A DNA stretch of 64,000 bases from Bradyrhizobium sp. BRP22 (GTDB taxonomy: Bacteria > Pseudomonadota > Alphaproteobacteria > Rhizobiales > Xanthobacteraceae): the NCBI RefSeq assembly GCF_020194175.1, contig NZ_JADYVX010000025.1:1-64000 (forward strand), read 5' to 3'. The notes below the pieces were generated by a model. It was given only the letters and a program-made list of their open reading frames with translations, made no database searches and was not told the DNA's origin. A program made the position numbers and the translations under genes. Every line of letters begins with the position of its first letter. Position 1 is the stretch's first letter. This document shows, one piece after another, positions 17,875 to 26,956 of this stretch.

Positions 17875-19746
17875 TTACATTCCCACCTCGGTCTTGATCA
17901 GGTTCTCCTCACTATCGTCATAGAGCGAATCGATCAGTGACCGGTACCGCTCCATTATTTGCTTGCGGCGTTTTTTCCGCGTTGGCGTCATCACCCCATT
18001 CTCCGGAGAGAGCTCCTCCGGAAGTATTCGAAAGGCCTTGATCTGCTCGGCCCTCGCTAGCCGACCGTTCGCTTTGGCAATCTCGCCTTCAACCATCCGG
18101 ACGACGATCTCTGACTCCGCCAGATCCGAATAGTGCGCAATGCGAAGATCACGCGATTTGGCCCACTCCATTGTCGCGGTCGCATCTACTTCGATCAACG
18201 CGGTCAGATACTTCTTTCCTTCTCCGATCACCGCCGCTTCGGAGATGAAGGGACTGTGCCGGATTTCATTCTCGATCTGCGTGGGGCTGATCGATTTGCC
18301 GTTGGATGTGTTGATGATCTCCTTCTTTCGATCGACCAGCTTGAACAGGCCTGTCGGCCCAATCTCCACGATATCGCCGGTATAAAGCCAGCCATCGCGG
18401 AGGGCCGACTTCGTTTCCTCTGGCTTATTCCAGTACCCGACAAAGAGCCCGGGACCTTTGACGATCATTTCTCCGTCTTCAAGAACGGCAGTTTGCCAAG
18501 CCGCATCATGCACGGGGACGCCTACGGTTCCCGCTTCCGGCCATTCAGCCATCTGGACCAGGTTCGCTCCAACCAGCTCGGTCTGCCCGTAGCATTCCTT
18601 TAGCTGCAATCCCCACAGCTGCCACAGAGACATGAGTTCGGAAGGCATCGCGGCCGACGACGTATAGGCGACGGTGAGATCTTCAAACCCGACCTCGGCA
18701 AGCAAGGGACGGAAAATCCGTTCCTGGCAGACTGCGAACAGGGCGGATATGAACGGGTTGGGCACACCGCCGGCCTGCCGGTCGTCGAGCGCCTTGCGAG
18801 CGATCGTCATCGCAAATTGGTAGTCTTGCTTCTGCTTCTCAGACCCCGAATGAACCTTGCTGAGGATCTGGGTGGCAAACCTCTGATAAAACCTCGGCGG
18901 AGCCATGAAGTAGGTTGGCTTCACTTCCTTGATCGTTTGAGCGAAATCAGCGCTCGATTCCCCAAAGTACGGCACAAGCCGGATCAGCAACGGCAACGTC
19001 GTTGCCTGCGCGCGCGCAACCGTGTGGGACATCGGAAGATGCACCACGACGCGATGCGCATCGGAACGCAAACTCGAATTGAAGGTTGTTACTGAGTGCG
19101 CGCCAGCGAGTAGCGAAAGGTGGGTTAGCATCGCACCTTTCGGAAACCCCGTCGTACCGGATGTGTACCCAATGCTCGCGAGATCGCTTGCCTTTGATTT
19201 CGCAATCTGCTCCCTAAGGAACAAATCAGCGTCGACCGAGATTCCTCTCAAGAACTCCTGGAGCGGGACAACATTTGCGGAGCCGCCCGCTCCCTTCCAC
19301 TCCGGGTCGAGCACTATGATTTTCCTCAACTTGTCGGCCAGGCCTGACGCCAGGACAATATTGAGTTGAAGTTCGCTCCCGACAAAGACGAAGGATGCTC
19401 CGGAATCGCTGAGGTAGTAGCCAACTTCTTCTGGCGATGACGTAAAATAGACGCCGACCATCACTCCGCCGGCGCAGATCGTCGCCATGTCCGCAAGCAG
19501 CCACTCCTGGGACACGTCTCCCATGATGGCCGCACGGTCACCGTGTTTGAATCTGGCTCTCTGCAGAGCCGCGGCCAAATTGGCGACCAGATCTGAATAC
19601 TGCCTCCAGGTTGTCGCAGTCCATTCGCCCCGGCGCTTCTGCTTGAATGCTATCTCGTCCGGCCGCGCCGCTCGTCGAGAACTCAGAAGCTGCGGAATGG
19701 TTACATCCGCGAACTGAGCCCCCGACGTGAAGTGTTCGACGTCCAT
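17875..19746 (-). CDS. AMP-forming acyl-CoA ligase (long-chain type)
   Basis: This ANL-superfamily enzyme activates a carboxylic acid to its CoA thioester using ATP. The P-loop YTSGTTGFPKGA is near residue 195, followed by YGQTE, GWLYTGD and the KLVDRKKEIINTSNGKSISP hinge. The length of 623 aa fits the FadD15/long-chain family. ATG 19746 overlaps the end of the upstream crotonase gene (GGTGAAATG), so the two are translationally coupled; the frame extends to 19797 but that region belongs to the upstream gene. In this context it probably activates the imported substrate or an intermediate. Confidence 0.93.
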   Translation of the reverse strand: MDVEHFTSGAQFADVTIPQLLSSRRAARPDEIAFKQKRRGEWTATTWRQYSDLVANLAAALQRARFKHGDRAAIMGDVSQEWLLADMATICAGGVMVGVYFTSSPEEVGYYLSDSGASFVFVGSELQLNIVLASGLADKLRKIIVLDPEWKGAGGSANVVPLQEFLRGISVDADLFLREQIAKSKASDLASIGYTSGTTGFPKGAMLTHLSLLAGAHSVTTFNSSLRSDAHRVVVHLPMSHTVARAQATTLPLLIRLVPYFGESSADFAQTIKEVKPTYFMAPPRFYQRFATQILSKVHSGSEKQKQDYQFAMTIARKALDDRQAGGVPNPFISALFAVCQERIFRPLLAEVGFEDLTVAYTSSAAMPSELMSLWQLWGLQLKECYGQTELVGANLVQMAEWPEAGTVGVPVHDAAWQTAVLEDGEMIVKGPGLFVGYWNKPEETKSALRDGWLYTGDIVEIGPTGLFKLVDRKKEIINTSNGKSISPTQIENEIRHSPFISEAAVIGEGKKYLTALIEVDATATMEWAKSRDLRIAHYSDLAESEIVVRMVEGEIAKANGRLARAEQIKAFRILPEELSPENGVMTPTRKKRRKQIMERYRSLIDSLYDDSEENLIKTEVGM

Positions 19747-19747
19747 T

Positions 19748-20527
19748 TCACCGCTCCGCGAAACGCTTGCGCTTTTCGGCGAACGCGGCGACCGCATCCC
19801 TCCGCTCAGGCGATGCGAAAGTGATGGTCTCCAGAGCAGTCGACGTATCCAGCAATAGGTGCGCGTATTGCTTGATGATCTTGTTGACGCTGTATTTGGT
19901 CCAAATGATCGCTTCCCTCGGACCGCTCGCGAGCATCTCAGCGTATTCGATCGCGGCCTCCTTGACGTCTCTGTCGGAAATGAGGTCGTTGATCATTCCG
20001 ATGGAAGCCGCCTTCTCCGCGGAAATGAATTCGCCGGTCATGAGATAGTGTTTCGCACGGGCTGGTCCCATCAGAAGAGGCCAGATCACAGCCCCACCGT
20101 CGCCCGCGACGACGCCCGCCGTAACATGCGTATCGGCAAACCGTGCTGTTGGATTTGCGAAGATGACATCGCAGAAGAGCGCGAGCGTCGCGCCGAGACC
20201 AACGGCAACGCCGTTGACCGCAGCAATGATCGGGACTTCGACTTCCAGCATATTCCGAATCAGATGACGCCCACCTCGGGTCGGCGAAGGAATCGGGCTC
20301 TTGTCGAGCGTCTTCTGATCGCCACCGGAACAGAAGCCGCGCCCGGCGCCCGTCAGCACGATTGCGCGTGTCGCCTTGTCGTCGTCCAGCTCGACGAAGA
20401 CGCGCTCCAGCTCGTGGTGCATATCCCAGTTGATCGCATTCAGGATTTCCGGGCGATTCATGGTTACGACGGCAACACCGCTCGGCCGCCGCTCGACAAT
20501 CAGATATTTGTAGCCCTGCTTCGACAT
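19748..20527 (-). CDS. crotonase-superfamily protein lacking the usual hydratase glutamates
   Basis: A 259-aa crotonase. The oxyanion-hole segments are AGRGFCSGGD and NGVAVGLGATLAL. Where enoyl-CoA hydratase has its two catalytic glutamates this protein reads ADTHVTAGVVAGDGG and GPARAKHYLM, so neither is kept. It belongs to the ADTHV..G.VAGDGGA subgroup of enoyl-CoA hydratase/isomerase proteins; the reaction may be isomerisation, C-C hydrolysis or something else. ATG 20527 has GGGAG 8 bases upstream. It follows the flavin monooxygenase by 29 bases and is coupled to the ligase. Confidence 0.9.
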   Translation of the reverse strand: MSKQGYKYLIVERRPSGVAVVTMNRPEILNAINWDMHHELERVFVELDDDKATRAIVLTGAGRGFCSGGDQKTLDKSPIPSPTRGGRHLIRNMLEVEVPIIAAVNGVAVGLGATLALFCDVIFANPTARFADTHVTAGVVAGDGGAVIWPLLMGPARAKHYLMTGEFISAEKAASIGMINDLISDRDVKEAAIEYAEMLASGPREAIIWTKYSVNKIIKQYAHLLLDTSTALETITFASPERRDAVAAFAEKRKRFAER

Positions 20528-20556
20528 TGGTCTGCTCCCGTGTTTTCCTAGCAACT

Positions 20557-21687
20557 TTACTTTTGGGGCCGCATGGCGCGAATCTGACCGAGGATCTCCT
20601 CAGTCGGCCGCACGACATTGTTTCTGTCGTTGAAGTGCGGGATGACGTAGCGCCCGACCATTTCGATCGCTTCCATGATCTTCTCGTGATTCACGGAGTC
20701 CAGATGCAGAAGGACCTCGTCAACGCCCAATGCCTGGAACTTTTCGATCTGTCGAATGACGGTATCGGGGCTTCCGCAAACCGTAGTTGCCGAGTGATTG
20801 AGCAGATAGTCCCAGTCCTTGGCGGCGCGCTCCATGGCGGGTACGCTCTCGCTCATGTACGCGTAATCATCGGCAATCTTTGCCAAGCGCGGATAAGCGT
20901 CGGTCGAGATCTTCGCATAATTCATCAACGGCTCGGCGTAGTCTTCCTTCGCCTTCTGATCCGTAGGACCAATCCCAAAAAAGAGCGGAATGCCGATGCG
21001 TGGGCGCTCAAGCGGCCCAAGCTCGTCGCGCTTCCAGGATCGACGATAGGAGTTGAGCAGCTTTTCCTGGACCTCCCATCCCTGGTAGATCGAATTGCTC
21101 ATGACAGCGAGGCCCTCGGCGCCAGCCCAGCTGTGACTGCGTTCGCTCGTTGCAGCGATGCCGATGACCGGATGCGGCTTCTGCAGTGGCTTCGGCACGA
21201 GCATTCGCGGCGGAACCTGGTAGTACTTTCCCTCGAAGGTGAAGATGTCTTCGCGCATCGATTTCTTCAGAAGAGCGATCCCCTCCTCCATTTGAGCGAG
21301 CGTCTCACCGGGATCGACGTTGAACGCACGCATGGCAATGGTCGTATTGGCTCGGCCGCCGTAGAACTCCATGCGACCGTTCGAGAGAATATCTGTCACC
21401 GCCAAGCGCTCCGCGGTCCGCAAGGCGTGATTGATCTTCTGCGGCATCAGAGTGACCGCCGGCCTCAGCTTGATACGCGAGGTAACGGCAGCGAGGTAGC
21501 CATAGACCACTTCCGGCGCCGAGCTCGAAATGCCGCCCAATGCGACGTGTTGTTCGGAGAGCGAGGCGCAATCGAATCCCATTTTTTCTGCGAGGCGCAC
21601 CTCGTCCACCAGCTCATGAAGTCGGCGCGCATAACTCTGCCCGACCTGGGTTTCCTGCTCCGACCAAAACCCGAACGTAAGTGCCAT
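20557..21687 (-). CDS. LLM-class (bacterial luciferase-like) flavin-dependent monooxygenase
   Basis: A 376-aa TIM-barrel oxidoreductase with LLM blocks SEQHVALGG, VTSRIKLRPAVTLMP, INHALRTAERLAVTDILSNGR and HPVIGIAATSERS. Members use FMNH2 or F420 from a separate reductase to insert oxygen, for example in Baeyer-Villiger oxidation or desulfonation. A flavin reductase gene lies at 27210 on the same strand, which favours FMN. The substrate is unknown; the adjoining crotonase and ligase suggest an acyl-CoA or carboxylic acid. The start ATG 21687 has a weak purine-rich site. A CAGCATTTTGTGCTG-like palindrome sits about 95 bases upstream, so it may head a transcription unit. Confidence 0.9.
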   Translation of the reverse strand: MALTFGFWSEQETQVGQSYARRLHELVDEVRLAEKMGFDCASLSEQHVALGGISSSAPEVVYGYLAAVTSRIKLRPAVTLMPQKINHALRTAERLAVTDILSNGRMEFYGGRANTTIAMRAFNVDPGETLAQMEEGIALLKKSMREDIFTFEGKYYQVPPRMLVPKPLQKPHPVIGIAATSERSHSWAGAEGLAVMSNSIYQGWEVQEKLLNSYRRSWKRDELGPLERPRIGIPLFFGIGPTDQKAKEDYAEPLMNYAKISTDAYPRLAKIADDYAYMSESVPAMERAAKDWDYLLNHSATTVCGSPDTVIRQIEKFQALGVDEVLLHLDSVNHEKIMEAIEMVGRYVIPHFNDRNNVVRPTEEILGQIRAMRPQK

Positions 21688-21780
21688 CTTCTTAATCCCC
21701 AGGGAGTTTCGAGATGGCCTAACATTTCATAAGCACAGCAATATTTTCGTCCGAATGCAGGGTCTCGCGACGCAACTTTC

Positions 21781-21794
21781 CACATTTTGTGCTG
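21781..21794. promoter_or_regulatory. palindrome CACATTTTGTGCTG, possible operator
   Basis: This matches the 15-bp palindrome seen at 8751 and 28274 (one mismatch in the left arm). It lies about 95 bases upstream of the monooxygenase start, in a 220-base gap after the creatininase gene, consistent with a regulated internal promoter. Confidence 0.45.
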
Positions 21795-21908
21795 TACGCA
21801 GCCGAACCGCGTCATGTCTCAGGACATCGACGTCCTTCGTCGCAACGACGTGGCTATTTACGTAGGGGATAGCGCTCGAAGAGCGGGATGCGCTCGATAC
21901 GACCCGGT

Positions 21909-22676
21909 CTATTTGCCAAAAGACGCGACGAGAAGCTCGGTTATCGCCTCAAGGCATCGCTCGCCAATTGCTGCAGTCGACCCATGCGGATCGCCAATGA
22001 TGCCGTTGGCAGTGACCGATTTGATGCCGTTTCTCCACATGGACTGAAGTTGCTCTTCAGACAACGCGCCAAGGTGCCCCGGCTCGAACCGATCCGGCCG
22101 CACGCTGTCGGGACGGAGATACAGCATGAGAGACGTCTCAGCTATGTCGGCATGCCCGCCGACCGCATCTGGGTTTGCACCGGCCTCTTTGACGGCGCTT
22201 CGCCACCTGTCGATCCAGGCGATCGAATCGGAGAATGCGTCGATCTTGACGTCTTGGGGAACTGCCTGCTTCAATCGAGGAAGCATGTCGCGCAGGATTG
22301 GAAAATTGCCGATGTGTCCCGAGAACAGCAGGATCCGCTTGAAGCCGTGCCGAGCGAGACTTGTGCAGTAGTCCAGGCAGATTGCTTCGAACGTTTCAGG
22401 ACGAAGGGAGATTGTGCCGGGAAAGACGAGATGGTGAGCTGAGCAGCCGACCTTGATTGTCGGTGCGATCAAAGCATTTCCAAGATGCCGTGCCACCTTC
22501 GATGCGAGCGCATCAGCGTGGTCGGCATCCATGCAAAGAGGAAGATGCGGTCCATGTTGCTCGACGGCCCCGCACGGTACCAGGATCGTCGACGTCCCCT
22601 GCGCCAGGGCGGCCGACACTTGCTCAAAATTCATCAACTCCAGTCGAACTTCATCGGAAGAAGCGAATTCGGTCAT
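21909..22676 (-). CDS. creatininase-family amidohydrolase
   Basis: A 255-aa member of the creatininase/MftE/FAPy-deformylase family, metal-dependent hydrolases of cyclic or formyl amides. The metal-binding motif is present as GAVEQHGPHLPLCMDAD (E39, H41, D50), with GHIGN near 120-124 (the family usually has GHGGN) and HADIAETS. It lies 6 bases from the upstream crotonase gene. Its presence suggests the pathway cleaves an amide or lactam bond, or formamide-like intermediate. The substrate is not predictable from sequence. Confidence 0.9.
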   Translation of the reverse strand: MTEFASSDEVRLELMNFEQVSAALAQGTSTILVPCGAVEQHGPHLPLCMDADHADALASKVARHLGNALIAPTIKVGCSAHHLVFPGTISLRPETFEAICLDYCTSLARHGFKRILLFSGHIGNFPILRDMLPRLKQAVPQDVKIDAFSDSIAWIDRWRSAVKEAGANPDAVGGHADIAETSLMLYLRPDSVRPDRFEPGHLGALSEEQLQSMWRNGIKSVTANGIIGDPHGSTAAIGERCLEAITELLVASFGK

Positions 22677-22682
22677 CGATGC

Positions 22683-23444
22683 CTACTTTGCGTTTTTCGA
22701 CAGAAATCGGGCCCGCGCGTCTGCCGAACTGTCTCCCGTCAGGTAGGCCCCAAGATCCTCAATTGTCATCGCCTCAAGGGAGGCGTCGTCCATCTGGTCC
22801 GTCAGATTCAGCGAGCGCTTGATGGCCGCAAATAGCCTTTGATCCTTTCCGCGAAGGTGCTTACACACTTCTAACGCCCGCGACGTCACGGCCGAAGTCG
22901 CTGCAATCTCGTCGATTGCTCCGACCTCGAGTGCTTTCCTTGCATCGACCAGATCGCCCCAATATAGCAGCGCTCGCGCATCACGAAGTCCCAGTTTCTG
23001 CACTGCCTTCCGCATGCCTTTGGCCGCAGGCAAAAGACCATGGTTGATTTCCGGGAACCCGATCTTACACTCGCCATTCGCGATCACGTAGTCGGCGTGC
23101 AGAAGAAATTCCAACGCGCCGCCGACAGCGTAACCTCGGACGGCACACACAAGCGGCGCCGGATATCGCTCCATCTCGCAAAGGAGCGCATGGAACGACC
23201 TCATACGAGGCCGGGATATCTCGATGCCCGTCACTTCCTTTATGTCGCCGCCTGCACTGAAGAACCGGGCACCCTGGCCAGTCAGAACAATACCTGGCGG
23301 CGCCGCCTGGCTGCCAAGCGCCCGAAAGGCCTCCAGCAAGCGCTCAACTAGTCCGTTGTTTAACGCGTTTGCCGGTGGCCTATTCATGGTCATTGTGACC
23401 AGGTCAAGGTCGCGATCGATTAAGAGGGCATCATCCTGTATCAT
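22683..23444 (-). CDS. enoyl-CoA hydratase/isomerase family protein
   Basis: A 253-aa crotonase fold protein. Oxyanion-hole segments are GARFFSAGGDIKE and RGYAVGGALEFLL. The first catalytic glutamate is kept (GFPEINHGLLP), while the second position reads DARALLY, so it may be an isomerase or single-glutamate hydratase. It probably acts on a CoA-bound intermediate of the surrounding pathway. It is followed 6 bases later by the creatininase gene (operon), and preceded by a 190-base gap after livF. No strong ribosome binding site is seen before ATG 23444. Confidence 0.9.
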   Translation of the reverse strand: MIQDDALLIDRDLDLVTMTMNRPPANALNNGLVERLLEAFRALGSQAAPPGIVLTGQGARFFSAGGDIKEVTGIEISRPRMRSFHALLCEMERYPAPLVCAVRGYAVGGALEFLLHADYVIANGECKIGFPEINHGLLPAAKGMRKAVQKLGLRDARALLYWGDLVDARKALEVGAIDEIAATSAVTSRALEVCKHLRGKDQRLFAAIKRSLNLTDQMDDASLEAMTIEDLGAYLTGDSSADARARFLSKNAK

Positions 23445-23614
23445 GAGTAGAGTCTAGGTGACGTACCTCGGAATTGATTGCTGTACACCGCTTCATCGTC
23501 GGTAGGCATCAACACAAAAGGTTGCCCCAGTGGCACATCGCGGCATTATCTGCTTCGACCGCTGTGCAATTCCGCTGGTCCGTGGGACCGTTGAGTAAGA
23601 GAGAGCACAGTGCT

Positions 23615-23627
23615 GCGCAATTTGCGC
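23615..23627. promoter_or_regulatory. palindrome GCGCAATTTGCGC
   Basis: A 13-bp symmetrical sequence in the 190-base gap between livF and the crotonase gene. It may be an operator for the crotonase-creatininase unit; no second copy was found. Confidence 0.25.
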
Positions 23628-23637
23628 CACAGCTCCG

Positions 23638-24357
23638 CTACATTCCGAGATATGCGCGTTGAATCTCGGAATTGTTGAGCAATTCGTGACTCGATCCGTG
23701 CAGTACGATTGAACCATTCTCCAGGACGTAGCCGCGATTGCTCAAGGCAAGCGATTTCGCCACGTTCTGTTCGACCAGCAGCACTGTAATGCCTTGCTCG
23801 TGGAGCGATTTCACTACGCCAAACATCACGTCCGTAAGTGCAGGCGATAACCCAATCGACGGCTCGTCGAACATGACGATTTCGGGCTTCGACATGATCG
23901 CACGTCCGATCGCCAACATCTGCTGTTCGCCCCCGGATAGCGTCCCGGCCAGTTGCCGTCTACGCTCCCGCAGTCTCTCAAATAGCTGGTAGACGAACTC
24001 AAGCGTCTCGAGCTGATGGGCCTTCGCGCGCTTCAGCGATCCGCCTAGCAAAAGATTTTCCTCGACAGCAAGGCTGCCGAAAATTTGTCGACCCTCGGCG
24101 ACCTGCGCTATACCGCGTTCGCAGATCTCCCATGGGGGCAGCCCAGTAATATTGACGCCGTTCATTTTTACGGTGCCACTCGAAGATCGTACTATACCCG
24201 AGATTGATCTGATGAGCGACGTTTTCCCTGCACCATTCGCCCCAACGACGCAGATCAACTCTCCTTTGTGTATCTGCAGCGAGACACCGTTTAATGCGCT
24301 CGATCCGTCGTAGGCAACAGAGAGCCCGTCAATCGATAAGAGCGCCGCGTCAAGCAT
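23638..24357 (-). CDS. livF: Liv-type ABC transporter ATP-binding protein
   Basis: A 239-aa ATPase of the LivF subfamily. Walker A is GANGAGKTS, the signature is LSGGEQQMLAIGRA, and Walker B is IVMFDEPSIGLSP. It pairs with LivG to power substrate uptake through LivHM. The start overlaps the end of livG by 8 bases (ATGCTTGA), indicating coupling. Last gene of the livHMGF run. Confidence 0.93.
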   Translation of the reverse strand: MLDAALLSIDGLSVAYDGSSALNGVSLQIHKGELICVVGANGAGKTSLIRSISGIVRSSSGTVKMNGVNITGLPPWEICERGIAQVAEGRQIFGSLAVEENLLLGGSLKRAKAHQLETLEFVYQLFERLRERRRQLAGTLSGGEQQMLAIGRAIMSKPEIVMFDEPSIGLSPALTDVMFGVVKSLHEQGITVLLVEQNVAKSLALSNRGYVLENGSIVLHGSSHELLNNSEIQRAYLGM

Positions 24358-25075
24358 GGAAGCCTGCCCCTAGATAGCTATCAAGAACCTTCTGATCGGC
24401 AACCACTTCTGCGGGACTTCCCTCCGCGATCTTGGCACCGTGATGAAGTACGACGACGTTCGACGCGACTTCCATCACGATCCGCATGACGTGTTCGACC
24501 AGGAGGATCGTCAGGCCGCCTTCGGCAAGTGTCTGCAGCACTCGGACGACACCCGCCGCTTCTGTCGGTCGAAGGCCCGCCATTACTTCATCCAGCAACA
24601 GCAGTTTTGGCCGGGTGGATAACGCCTTCGCCGTCTCCAGCATTTTCCGATCCGGAAGCGTTAGCTGGTCCGTCCGCGCATTGGCCTTGCCGGCAAGTCC
24701 GACGCTTTCAAGGGATTCGTAGGCTTTCGATTTGGCTTCCTTTACGCTTTTGGTCCAGCTGAAGGCGCCCACCATTGCGTTCTCGAGCACGGACATATCG
24801 CGCATTGGTCGAACGATTTGAAATGTTCTTGCGATACCCATCCTGCAGACAATTTCCGGAGGGGTACTGTCGATCTGGCGTCCTTCGAAGAACACCTGCC
24901 CGCTGGTCGGGCTCAGGGAGCCGGCGACAAGGTTGAAACAGGTCGTCTTTCCCGCGCCATTCGGCCCAATGAGCGCAGTAATACGTCCGGCCTCTAGCGT
25001 GAAGTTGACGTCCTTGACCGCAACCAATCCCCCAAACGATCGAGAGAGGTTCTTTACTTCCAATAAAGCCGTCAT
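24350..25075 (-). CDS. livG: Liv-type ABC transporter ATP-binding protein with atypical signature
   Basis: A 241-aa LivG-subfamily ATPase. Walker A GPNGAGKTT and Walker B LLLLDEVMAGL are intact. In place of the usual LSGGQ-type signature it reads LTLPDRKMLETAKA, a divergent form also seen in some related transporters. ATG 25075 overlaps the livM stop (ATGA) and has GAGGA just upstream; the longer frame to 25105 lies inside livM. Confidence 0.92.
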   Translation of the reverse strand: MTALLEVKNLSRSFGGLVAVKDVNFTLEAGRITALIGPNGAGKTTCFNLVAGSLSPTSGQVFFEGRQIDSTPPEIVCRMGIARTFQIVRPMRDMSVLENAMVGAFSWTKSVKEAKSKAYESLESVGLAGKANARTDQLTLPDRKMLETAKALSTRPKLLLLDEVMAGLRPTEAAGVVRVLQTLAEGGLTILLVEHVMRIVMEVASNVVVLHHGAKIAEGSPAEVVADQKVLDSYLGAGFHA

Positions 25076-26073
25076 TCCTCGGCCTTCCTCAGATGCGGCA
25101 ACCACAGTCGGGATGGCGCCTGAATTGCTTTGCAGAGACGCACGATCGCCGGCCAGATGCCATCTGGCAGAAACCAGACGACCAAAATGAGGACAATACC
25201 GTACGTGATATTGTTCAGCCCCGGAATCCGAAGATTGTCGCCGATGGCACTCATCAAATGGTTCAGAGGGATCGCGGCAAGCGAGCCAATCAGAGGACCG
25301 AACGTCGTCCCCAGCCCACCGACCACAGGTCCGATCAGCACATCAACGGAGAGCCCCATACCCATGATCGAGTCCGGGAATATCGACCCTTGCACGAGTC
25401 CCAGAACCCCACCGCCGGCCGCAGCCGCTGCGGCGGATACGGAGATCACAAGAATTTTGTGTCGGAAAGTGCGGACGCCCAGCGCTCGTGCGGCCGGTTC
25501 ATCGTCTCGCATCGCTCGCCACACGTATCCGAGGTAGGATCGTGAAATGAGTCCGGTTCCTATAATTCCCAGCGCGGCCAGTGCGAGCGCGACAAAGTAA
25601 TAGAAGCGGGCTCCACCCCGGAGCATTGAGAATTCGATCGCGCCAGTTGGCGCCGGAAAGAACAACCCTTGCATTGCGCCAACGAACTCCCATCCACTGA
25701 ACATGAGCCTGGCGAACTCCGCAGCCGCAATCGTCAACAGCGCGAAATAAATTCCGCGCACTTCGAAGCGGAAGCTCAGCCACGCCAATGCCGCACCGAC
25801 TGACCCGGCAATGATCATTCCAAGGAAGAGGCCAATCCACGGCGAGATTCCGTACTTTACGTAGAGGACGCCAACCGAATAGGCCCCTAGCCCAACAAAA
25901 AGTGCATGGCCAATCGATAGCTGGCCGCCGATTCCAAGCATCAAGTTCCAGGACTGCCCCAGGAAAGTGAATAGCAACACAATCGTCATCAGTGAGATGA
26001 AGTACGGATCTGCAAATGAGCCGACTAACGTAAGAACGACGAAGACCATCGCTCCAGCAAGCCACCACTTCAT
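25072..26073 (-). CDS. livM: Liv-type ABC transporter permease
   Basis: A 333-aa inner-membrane permease with eight or more hydrophobic segments and the family blocks GQLSIGHALFVGLGAY and RDDEPAARALGV (the EAA-like loop contacting the ATPases). The start is taken at ATG 26073 (MKWWLAGAM), 14 bases after the livH stop; a GTG at 26103 with GAGGG upstream is an alternative overlapping livH. It partners with LivH to form the pore. Confidence 0.92.
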   Translation of the reverse strand: MKWWLAGAMVFVVLTLVGSFADPYFISLMTIVLLFTFLGQSWNLMLGIGGQLSIGHALFVGLGAYSVGVLYVKYGISPWIGLFLGMIIAGSVGAALAWLSFRFEVRGIYFALLTIAAAEFARLMFSGWEFVGAMQGLFFPAPTGAIEFSMLRGGARFYYFVALALAALGIIGTGLISRSYLGYVWRAMRDDEPAARALGVRTFRHKILVISVSAAAAAAGGGVLGLVQGSIFPDSIMGMGLSVDVLIGPVVGGLGTTFGPLIGSLAAIPLNHLMSAIGDNLRIPGLNNITYGIVLILVVWFLPDGIWPAIVRLCKAIQAPSRLWLPHLRKAEE

Positions 26074-26086
26074 TTCAGGCCCGCCA

Positions 26087-26956
26087 TCAAATCTCTTTTG
26101 CACCGAAGAACCCTCTCGGACGGAAAATCAGGATGATGATGAGGAGCGCATAGGGAAGCGCGGTCTTCATTGACGGTGTGAACATCAGTGCCGCAATCGC
26201 CTCGGCGACTCCGATAACCAAGCCTCCCAGCAGCGCTCCGCTGAAGCTACCGAGACCACCGACAATGACTGTCACGAAAGCAAGAAGAGTGAAGTCAACG
26301 GCTAGATAGGGTTGGGCATCAAACAGAGGAGATATCAGCGCGCCGGCTACACCGGCGCAGGCAGCACCAATTCCGAAGGTCACCGCGTAGACCCGAGGAA
26401 TGTTCAATCCAACGACAAGACCTCCCAACCGGTTGTCTGCGGCCGCTCGCAGCGCCCGGCCAAACGAGGAAAACCGGAGGTATACTCCCAGCAGAGCGAT
26501 AAGCACACCCGCGGTTATCGCCGCCTGCAATCTCGCCAGATCGAGCGTCACGAAGCCGAGTGATACAGTGCGAAATGATAGTTGAGAAGCAGTCGGACGC
26601 GGGTCAGGCCCGAAGGCGACCAGAAGGACGCCGCTAAAGAGCAGTGATAGACCGATGAATACAATGAATTGGTAATGATGGGGCCGGTTGACGAACCGCT
26701 TCACTATCACCGCTTCCAGGAGGTACCCGAAAAAGAACATGACGACCGCAGCTATTGCTGCCGCTACGATAATCGGGACGTTCCAAAGACGAACCGCCCA
26801 GTATCCGATATAGACGCCGAAGACGACCATCTCACCGTGGGCGAAGTTTACCACCCGCATCACGCCGAATATGATGGACAACCCTAGCGCCACCAGGCCA
26901 TAGACGAGACCAAGCAGAATGCCGCTCGCAAGAACGTTGAGCCAAAGTGACAACAT
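26087..26956 (-). CDS. livH: Liv-type ABC transporter permease
   Basis: A 289-aa permease with the family block FGVMRVVNFAHGEMVVFGVY and loop GRALRAAADNRLGGLVVGLN, and about eight membrane helices. ATG 26956 forms TAATG with the stop of a small upstream frame, so its translation may be coupled to that frame; it has no good ribosome binding site of its own. First of the four livHMGF genes. Confidence 0.93.
   Translation of the reverse strand: MLSLWLNVLASGILLGLVYGLVALGLSIIFGVMRVVNFAHGEMVVFGVYIGYWAVRLWNVPIIVAAAIAAVVMFFFGYLLEAVIVKRFVNRPHHYQFIVFIGLSLLFSGVLLVAFGPDPRPTASQLSFRTVSLGFVTLDLARLQAAITAGVLIALLGVYLRFSSFGRALRAAADNRLGGLVVGLNIPRVYAVTFGIGAACAGVAGALISPLFDAQPYLAVDFTLLAFVTVIVGGLGSFSGALLGGLVIGVAEAIAALMFTPSMKTALPYALLIIILIFRPRGFFGAKEI

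Noticed and set aside
16694..17923. 409-codon plus-strand frame opposite the binding-protein gene
   Set aside because: Composition is His/Arg/Asp-rich and matches no family; the minus strand encodes a clear Liv-type binding protein.
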